Source of the DNA: CAVVSD01 sp963757125
GTDB lineage: Bacteria; Actinomycetota; Thermoleophilia; Solirubrobacterales; Solirubrobacteraceae
DNA length: 64,000 nucleotides
Reading direction: 5' to 3'
Assembly (NCBI GenBank): GCA_963757125.1
Contig: CAVWQP010000009.1
Location: 1,240,001-1,304,000 of the forward strand
The notes under the pieces are model-generated. The model was not told the origin of the DNA, made no database searches, and saw only the letters and a list, made by a program, of their open reading frames with translations. This document shows positions 59,789 to 64,000 of the stretch, piece by piece. Within the stretch, counting starts at the first letter, position 1, and each line of letters starts with the position of its first letter. The translations under genes and the position numbers were made by a program.

Positions 59789-60224
59789 CTACGCCGGCCA
59801 GCAGTGCCCCTGCACGCGCCACCACCAGCGCGGCGAGTGGAGGTGACGCGGCTTCACCGGCTTGGATCCGGGATCGTCCGCGGAGCCGCACGAGATCGTC
59901 GTGACCGCGACGTCGGTCTGGCCACCGCCGTCGACGGTCCAGCTGGTCTGGTAGCGGATCTCGTGGGTGCCCGTGAAGGGCGGGAGCGGGACGATCAGCG
60001 TCGCCGCTGCTCCCTGGAACGTCGAGACCACCGGGTCGACGGGCACGCCGTCGATCGTGATGGTGGTCGTGACGGTGTTCTCTCCTGCGGGGAAGCCCGC
60101 CAGGTCGAGGGTGATGCCGGCGCAGGACATTCCGTTGTCCTGGCCGGTGTGAGCCCCGGCTGGGGCCACCGACCACGCGCCCAGCAGGGCGCACGCGATC
60201 ACCGCGAGGGCGAACCGCCTCATC
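59789..60224 (-). CDS. Secreted protein of unknown function
   Basis: A signal peptide (FALAVIACALLGAWSVAPAGAH) is followed by a soluble, beta-rich domain with a pair of Cys (CAGITLDLAGFPAGENTVT and ISCGSADDPG). The C-terminus has Trp-rich SPRWWWRVQGHCWPA. The 140-residue product is exported and probably disulphide-bonded. No family recognised. Confidence 0.65.
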
Positions 60225-60473
60225 TTGCTCCTTTCGAGGGATTGGCTGCCCGTCCGAAGGCCATCGCTTCTGTGCGATGCCGGCGGGCCCCGAATTCCCC
60301 CCCTCGGATACGCAGAACGCACCGGGAGCCGGAATCTTGCGGCGAGGCGCGGGAGTTTCTTCAAGGTCCGGCGCGAGCGACCGATGAGAGGGCTGTCAGG
60401 CAGCGACGGCACCCCGAGGCGAGACCTCTTCAGACGTCCCCTCCCCAATCAATCAGCCCGACTCCTGATGCCC

Positions 60474-60496
60474 GAAGCCCGCCCTGTGCGGGCTTC
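60474..60496 (+). other. Stable hairpin in the 5' region of the MetE-like gene
   Basis: GAAGCCCGC, loop CCTGT, GCGGGCTTC forms a 9-bp perfect stem about 50 nt before the ATG at 60549. It is followed by CGGCGTTTCGG, a weak T tract. It could be an attenuator or the terminator of an upstream transcript. The 60225-60548 gap holds no gene otherwise. Confidence 0.5.
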
Positions 60497-60548
60497 CGGC
60501 GTTTCGGCGACCATGCGCGCTCGTGGACCGGAGCAGGAGGAGACGACG

Positions 60549-61568
60549 ATGAGCGTTCGCACGACCACCGTGGGTTCCTGGTGGCCGCAGGAGGAGGTGG
60601 CGGAGGGACTGCGCGAGTACCACGCCGGGAACCTCGGAGCCGACGAGAGCGAGCGGCTGCTGCGAGAGAGCGCCGCGACGGCGGTTGCCGAGCAGCAGGC
60701 GCTCGGCCTGACCGAGTGGACCGGCGGCGAGTACTTCACGGACGAGTTCCTCAACCACATGCAGAAGGTGCTGACGGGCATCGAGATCGACGTCCCGAGC
60801 AAGCCCGAGCTGTTCGACTACGACGACTTCGCGCACGCGAAGATCACGGGGGACATCGGTGCACCCGACGGCATGGGCTACCTGAGCGGCTACCTGCGCG
60901 AGCGCGACCTGCCCGGCGGGGTGCCGAAGGCCACCGTGGTCGGCCCGTTGGAGATGGCGTTCAACGCCATCGATCAGCTGCCGCAGCTCAAGGAGCAGCT
61001 CCCGAACCTCGTCGGCGTGGTGCGATCGGAGATGCGTGGCCTGGCCGATGCCGGCTGCACCCACGTGCAGCTCGACGTTCCCACGTTCAGCACGCTGATC
61101 TCGATGGGCGCGCTGACGCCCGACGAGGCGGCGGGGATCATCGCCGAGTGCTTCGACGGGCTGGACGGCGTGCGGCGCGGCATCCACATCTGCAGCGGCA
61201 ACATGCGCGGCCGGCCGCTGTCGGGCGACCTCAGCTGCGCCCCCTGGGCACAGATCCTCGAGCGGCTCGACGGCGTCATCGACGTCGCCCACCTCGCCGT
61301 GCACTACTTCCAGCGCTACCTGGAGCGGGACGCGTTCGCGGCGATCCCGCAGAGCATCGAGCTCGCGGCGGGCATCGTCGACGAGGGCTGCTACTGGGTC
61401 GAGCCGGTCTCGAAGATCCGCGAGCGCGCGGCGGACTGGGCCCGTGTCGTGGGGGAGGAGCGCCTCTGGCTGGCGCCGTCGTGCGGGTTCGGGCGCCATC
61501 CGGCGCGCGACGTCCCCGTGCTCCGGGAGAAGATGGAGAACATGGTCGAGGCCGCGGCGACGCTGTGA
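60549..61568 (+). CDS. MetE C-terminal-like (cobalamin-independent methionine synthase family) protein
   Basis: A 339-residue protein of the methionine-synthase C-terminal domain family. VRTTTVGSWWPQEEVAE is the first strand. TEWTGGEYFTDEFLNHMQKV has the characteristic D/E-G-E motif. GDIGAPDGMGYLSG and KATVVGPLEMAF follow, then the Zn-binding-type HICSGNMRGRPLSGD and LAPSCGFGRHP at the C-terminus. The full-length enzyme has a second, duplicated N-domain which is absent here. Such short forms may transfer methyl or act on other thiols. GCAGGAGG lies just upstream of the ATG. It is followed by an amidohydrolase gene 16 bp later. Confidence 0.85.
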   Translation: MSVRTTTVGSWWPQEEVAEGLREYHAGNLGADESERLLRESAATAVAEQQALGLTEWTGGEYFTDEFLNHMQKVLTGIEIDVPSKPELFDYDDFAHAKITGDIGAPDGMGYLSGYLRERDLPGGVPKATVVGPLEMAFNAIDQLPQLKEQLPNLVGVVRSEMRGLADAGCTHVQLDVPTFSTLISMGALTPDEAAGIIAECFDGLDGVRRGIHICSGNMRGRPLSGDLSCAPWAQILERLDGVIDVAHLAVHYFQRYLERDAFAAIPQSIELAAGIVDEGCYWVEPVSKIRERAADWARVVGEERLWLAPSCGFGRHPARDVPVLREKMENMVEAAATL

Positions 61569-61584
61569 CCGCCATGATCCGCCC

Positions 61585-62496
61585 ATGACGATCATCGACG
61601 CCCAGCTGCACGAGCCGGCGGTGGCCGGCGACCTCGAGGGGCTGGACCGTGACACGCGCTACCGGCTGATGCTCGACGTCGAGCTCGGCTACATGGACGC
61701 CGTCGGCGTCGACAAGGCCGTGCTGTTCCCCATCGACGACGCGTGGGGCCTGTGGGCGCGGGCCCAGGCGCCCGACCGGTTCGCGGTCGTCTCGATGGTC
61801 ACGCCGCCCGCCGTGCCCGGCGGCATCCGGGCGGACGACCCGGGGCTCGCCGAGCTCGTCGCGCAGCGGGCCGCGTCGGGGGAGGTCGTCGCGATGCGCG
61901 CGATGCACACGCTCCCCGGCCACCTGCTGGACGACCGCCCCGACGACGGGCCGATCTGGACCTCGGACATCGACATGTACGAGCCGCTCATGGAGGCCTG
62001 CATCGCCGCGGGCCTGCCGATGTTCATGTCGACCGCCGGCGCGCTCGCCGGGCCCGCGGAGATCGCGCGCCGCCATCCCGACCTCGTGGTGATCGTCGAC
62101 CACCTCGGCATGCGCCAGAACCCGACCTTCGGCCTCGACGACCCGCCGTTCCGCGACCTCCCGGCGCTGCTCGCGCTGGCCGAGCTCCCCAACGTGCGGG
62201 TGAAGGTCTCCGGCGTCCCGACCCTGTCGGCGGGCCCGTACCCGTTCGAGGACCTCTGGGAGAGCCTCGACCAGGTCCTGGCCGCGTTCGGCGCAGAGCG
62301 CCTCATGTGGGGCTCGGACATCTCACGGGTCATGGGCCGCGCCGGGACGATCCGGCTCGCGCCCGAGGGGCGCGAGTACGCGAAGCACACGTACGCCGAG
62401 GCGCTGTTCTACCTCAAGCACACCGACCGGCTGACCGCCGACCAGCGCGAGTGGCTGCTCGGCCGCACGGCAGCGACGGTGCTGGGCTGGGGCTAG
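61585..62496 (+). CDS. Amidohydrolase-family (COG2159-like) metal-dependent hydrolase
   Basis: A 303-residue amidohydrolase: MTIIDAQLHEPAVAGDLEGL (the Asp-x-His-like start is here AQLH), LGYMDAVGVDKAVLFPIDDA, MSTAGALAGPAEIARRHPDLV, VDHLGMRQNPTFGLDD (His), and RLMWGSDISRVMG (catalytic Asp). It belongs to the group with aminocarboxymuconate decarboxylase-like enzymes (ACMSD-type), which decarboxylate or hydrolyse aromatic acids. Coupled or cotranscribed with the MetE-like gene. The substrate is unknown. Confidence 0.85.
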   Translation: MTIIDAQLHEPAVAGDLEGLDRDTRYRLMLDVELGYMDAVGVDKAVLFPIDDAWGLWARAQAPDRFAVVSMVTPPAVPGGIRADDPGLAELVAQRAASGEVVAMRAMHTLPGHLLDDRPDDGPIWTSDIDMYEPLMEACIAAGLPMFMSTAGALAGPAEIARRHPDLVVIVDHLGMRQNPTFGLDDPPFRDLPALLALAELPNVRVKVSGVPTLSAGPYPFEDLWESLDQVLAAFGAERLMWGSDISRVMGRAGTIRLAPEGREYAKHTYAEALFYLKHTDRLTADQREWLLGRTAATVLGWG

Positions 62497-62499
62497 GTC

Positions 62500-62790
62500 C
62501 TACTCGGCAGGACGGCGTCCCGCGCCGGTGGCGCGCGCGACGATCCCCACGAACGGCAGCAGGATGACCACGCCGATGATGGCTCCGACGATCCCGCCCC
62601 AGTCGAACACGTCGGTGTCGCCGATGCCGAGCCAGTCGGTGAAGATGAGGAAGCCGAGGGCCGCGCCGGCCAGCCCGAGGACCAGCGAGAACAGCCACGA
62701 CTTCGGGCCGCTCAGCCCGTGCCACATGTCCGGCACCAGCATCCGGCCCACCGCTCCGGCCACCAGGCCCAGCAGCAACGCTCCGATCAT
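62500..62790 (-). CDS. GlsB/YeaQ/YmgE-family membrane protein
   Basis: A 96-residue protein with three predicted helices: MIGALLLGLVAGAVGRMLV, SWLFSLVLGLAGAALGFLIF and GIVGAIIGVVILLPFVGIVA. The GLVAGAVGRMLVPD start and GxxxGxxG pattern match the GlsB/YeaQ/YmgE (transglycosylase-associated) family of stress-induced membrane proteins. A strong ribosome-binding site (GAGGACGTCAG context) is upstream of the ATG. It converges with the amidohydrolase stop. Confidence 0.87.
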   Translation of the reverse strand: MIGALLLGLVAGAVGRMLVPDMWHGLSGPKSWLFSLVLGLAGAALGFLIFTDWLGIGDTDVFDWGGIVGAIIGVVILLPFVGIVARATGAGRRPAE

Positions 62791-62856
62791 CTGACGTCCT
62801 CCTCGCCGTGGGCTCGCGGTGCATTCATACACCGCGAGCACGACGGGAGGCCGGCG

Positions 62857-63264
62857 CTAGGAGGCGGGCGGCGCCTCGACGACGGCGACGTGGTTGCCGT
62901 CGGGGTCGCGCAGCATGAACAGCGTCGGCATGCCCGGGCCCGACATCGGCTCGGGGTCGAGGTCGATGCCGCCGATGGCGCTCAGGCGGGCGTGCTCGGC
63001 GGCGACGTCCGGGGTCTCGACGCCGATGCCGCCGCCGCCGGGCTGGCCGCCCATCGGCGGGTTGAGCGCCAGGCGCGCGGTCGAGCCGGGCGGCGCCACC
63101 TCGACCCAGCGGTTCTCGCCGTTCTCGCCGAACGCCGTGTCGGAGCGCAGCTCGAAGCCGAGCTTCTCCGTGTAGAACGCGATCGCCGCGTCCTGGTCGG
63201 CGACGGTGAACATCGCGACGCCGATGTTCGACATGGTCGTGGGGGCCTTCGTGAGATCGCTCAT
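62857..63264 (-). CDS. VOC-family (glyoxalase-like) protein
   Basis: A 135-residue VOC-fold protein. ADQDAAIAFYTEKLGFELRS is the first beta-alpha module, RWVEVAPPGSTARLALNPP the second, and the C-terminal half has VETPDVAAEHARL and LFMLRDPDGNHVAVVEAP (metal Glu). Relatives include glyoxalases and dioxygenases that coordinate a metal with His/Glu; the substrate here is unknown. The start ATG at 63264 is chosen because the second ATG (MSNIGVAMF) would trim a short tail; both are possible. Confidence 0.85.
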   Translation of the reverse strand: MSDLTKAPTTMSNIGVAMFTVADQDAAIAFYTEKLGFELRSDTAFGENGENRWVEVAPPGSTARLALNPPMGGQPGGGGIGVETPDVAAEHARLSAIGGIDLDPEPMSGPGMPTLFMLRDPDGNHVAVVEAPPAS

Positions 63265-63370
63265 GGCCCTACGGACGATCCTCCGACCCGAGACTCATCG
63301 CAAGCGGCCTTACGCAGCGTTGACGCGCCACGACACATGGTGCTCCTGACCATCTGAAAGGAGACACCCC

Positions 63371-64000
63371 TTGCGTTCACCCATCCGCCCCCGTCTGCTC
63401 ATCGGCGCCGCCGTGCTGCCGCTCGCCATCGGCGCCGTCGTGCTGCAGCTCGGATCCGCGTCCGCGCACGAGACCACGAAGGAGAAACCGGCCGCCACGA
63501 GCGCCCAGAGCCTCGTCATCGGCTCGAAGGACACGCCGCAGCCGCAGGACATGGAGAGCTTCCTCACCGCCGTCACGAAGGACGTCGACACCTACTGGAC
63601 GAAGGTCTTCAAGGACTCCGATCTTCCGGAGCCGCGTGTGAGCTACAGCTGGATCCCAGCCGGCCAGACCGCCGCGAGCGCGTGTGGTGACGGCAGCAAC
63701 GACCTCGGCGACAGCGCCGCCGCCTACTGCGCCGGCGACGACACGATCTACATCTCGGAGAAGTTCGCGACCGACGCCTTCAACGGCGCGCTGGACTCCT
63801 CGCTGCCCGGCAGCTCACAGGGCTACGGCGAGACGCACGGCGACTTCGCCGTCGCGTACATCGTCGCGCACGAGTACGGCCACCAGGTCCAGAACGAGCT
63901 CGGCGCCGACCAGCGCTACGCCGGCAGCCTGCCGACGATGGCCTTCGAGCTGCAGGCCGACTGCTACGCGGGCAACTGGGCCAAGAGCGCCAGCGACCAG
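63371..64000 (+). CDS. Secreted neutral zinc metallopeptidase, partial at the window end
   Basis: Not interrupted by any stop before the window end. A TTG start at 63371 follows a good ribosome-binding site (GAAAGGAG). A signal peptide (LLIGAAVLPLAIGAVVLQL) is followed by a domain with SYSWIPAGQTAASACGDGSN, AAAYCAGDDTIYISEKFATD, the zinc motif HEYGHQVQNEL (HExxH) and the third-ligand Glu in AFELQADCYAGNW. This is the YpfJ-like putative neutral zinc metallopeptidase family (PF04228), with the C-terminus beyond the window. Confidence 0.88.
   Translation, partial: MRSPIRPRLLIGAAVLPLAIGAVVLQLGSASAHETTKEKPAATSAQSLVIGSKDTPQPQDMESFLTAVTKDVDTYWTKVFKDSDLPEPRVSYSWIPAGQTAASACGDGSNDLGDSAAAYCAGDDTIYISEKFATDAFNGALDSSLPGSSQGYGETHGDFAVAYIVAHEYGHQVQNELGADQRYAGSLPTMAFELQADCYAGNWAKSASDQ

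Noticed and set aside
1..64000. CRISPR array
   Set aside because: No set of regularly spaced 24-40 bp direct repeats is visible; the repeated segments near 57.5 kb are only two copies and coding in origin.

Overview
The window is GC-rich, densely packed bacterial DNA. I infer an actinobacterium of the Thermoleophilia/Solirubrobacterales kind from several traits. There are large LuxR (LAL) ATPase regulators, many flavin monooxygenases, Ser/Thr kinases, and a sigma factor fused to a membrane and Ala/Pro-rich tail. Many genes lack a Shine-Dalgarno sequence and instead carry a TANNNT box 6-8 nt before the start codon, as leaderless transcripts do. The lineage is an inference; no 16S or marker gene is present.

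Layout. 1-6557: a C-terminal haem peroxidase, a LuxR-type regulator, a Rossmann NAD(P)-binding protein and a FrdA/NadB-type flavoprotein. All are recognisable but broken by many single-base frameshifts, nearly all +1. 6590-9253: a third LuxR-type gene on the minus strand, heavily decayed, in a 2.5-kb tract with almost no CC dinucleotides on the + strand. 9406-9997: a truncated ECF sigma factor. 10141-12910: a second LuxR-type regulator. 13029-18110: two alpha/beta hydrolases, small proteins, a cupin, a DUF1905 protein, an epimerase and a membrane protein. 18085-24028: an envelope module made of a two-component system facing a VanY-like peptidase, a Cys-repeat lipoprotein, a peptidoglycan-binding adaptor and a MacB-like ABC exporter. 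24101-29572: two DHFR/RibD-like proteins, a DivIVA-like coiled coil, a TPR-bearing Ser/Thr kinase and an unusual secreted/membrane protein. 29882-41513: pyruvate kinase, a Baeyer-Villiger monooxygenase/hydrolase operon, a LuxAB-type monooxygenase, a MarR-linked pair of HsaA-like monooxygenases and four tRNAs (Gly, Cys, Cys, Val). 41709-50746: a kinase-CHRD fusion, an enolase-superfamily enzyme, exonuclease III, a YihY protein, a phosphatase and acetyltransferases. 50739-57148: a zinc-ribbon protein, an M15-like peptidase and a five-gene ArsR operon. 57148-64000: an oxidoreductase with a beheaded TetR gene, a cupin, a sigma factor with a fused tail, a MetE-like enzyme with an amidohydrolase, a VOC protein and a zinc metallopeptidase running off the end.

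How the genes fit together. The Baeyer-Villiger enzyme makes esters or lactones that its two downstream hydrolases could open. The envelope module could sense and export a wall-active compound. The ArsR operon has four overlapping start/stop junctions and is probably autoregulated.

Quality caution. Frameshift density falls from left to right: about one per 130-150 bp near 5-6 kb, a few per gene at 10-24 kb, rare beyond. That pattern fits a low-coverage long-read contig end at least as well as true pseudogenes. I mark such genes as pseudogene but describe the function they would have if intact.
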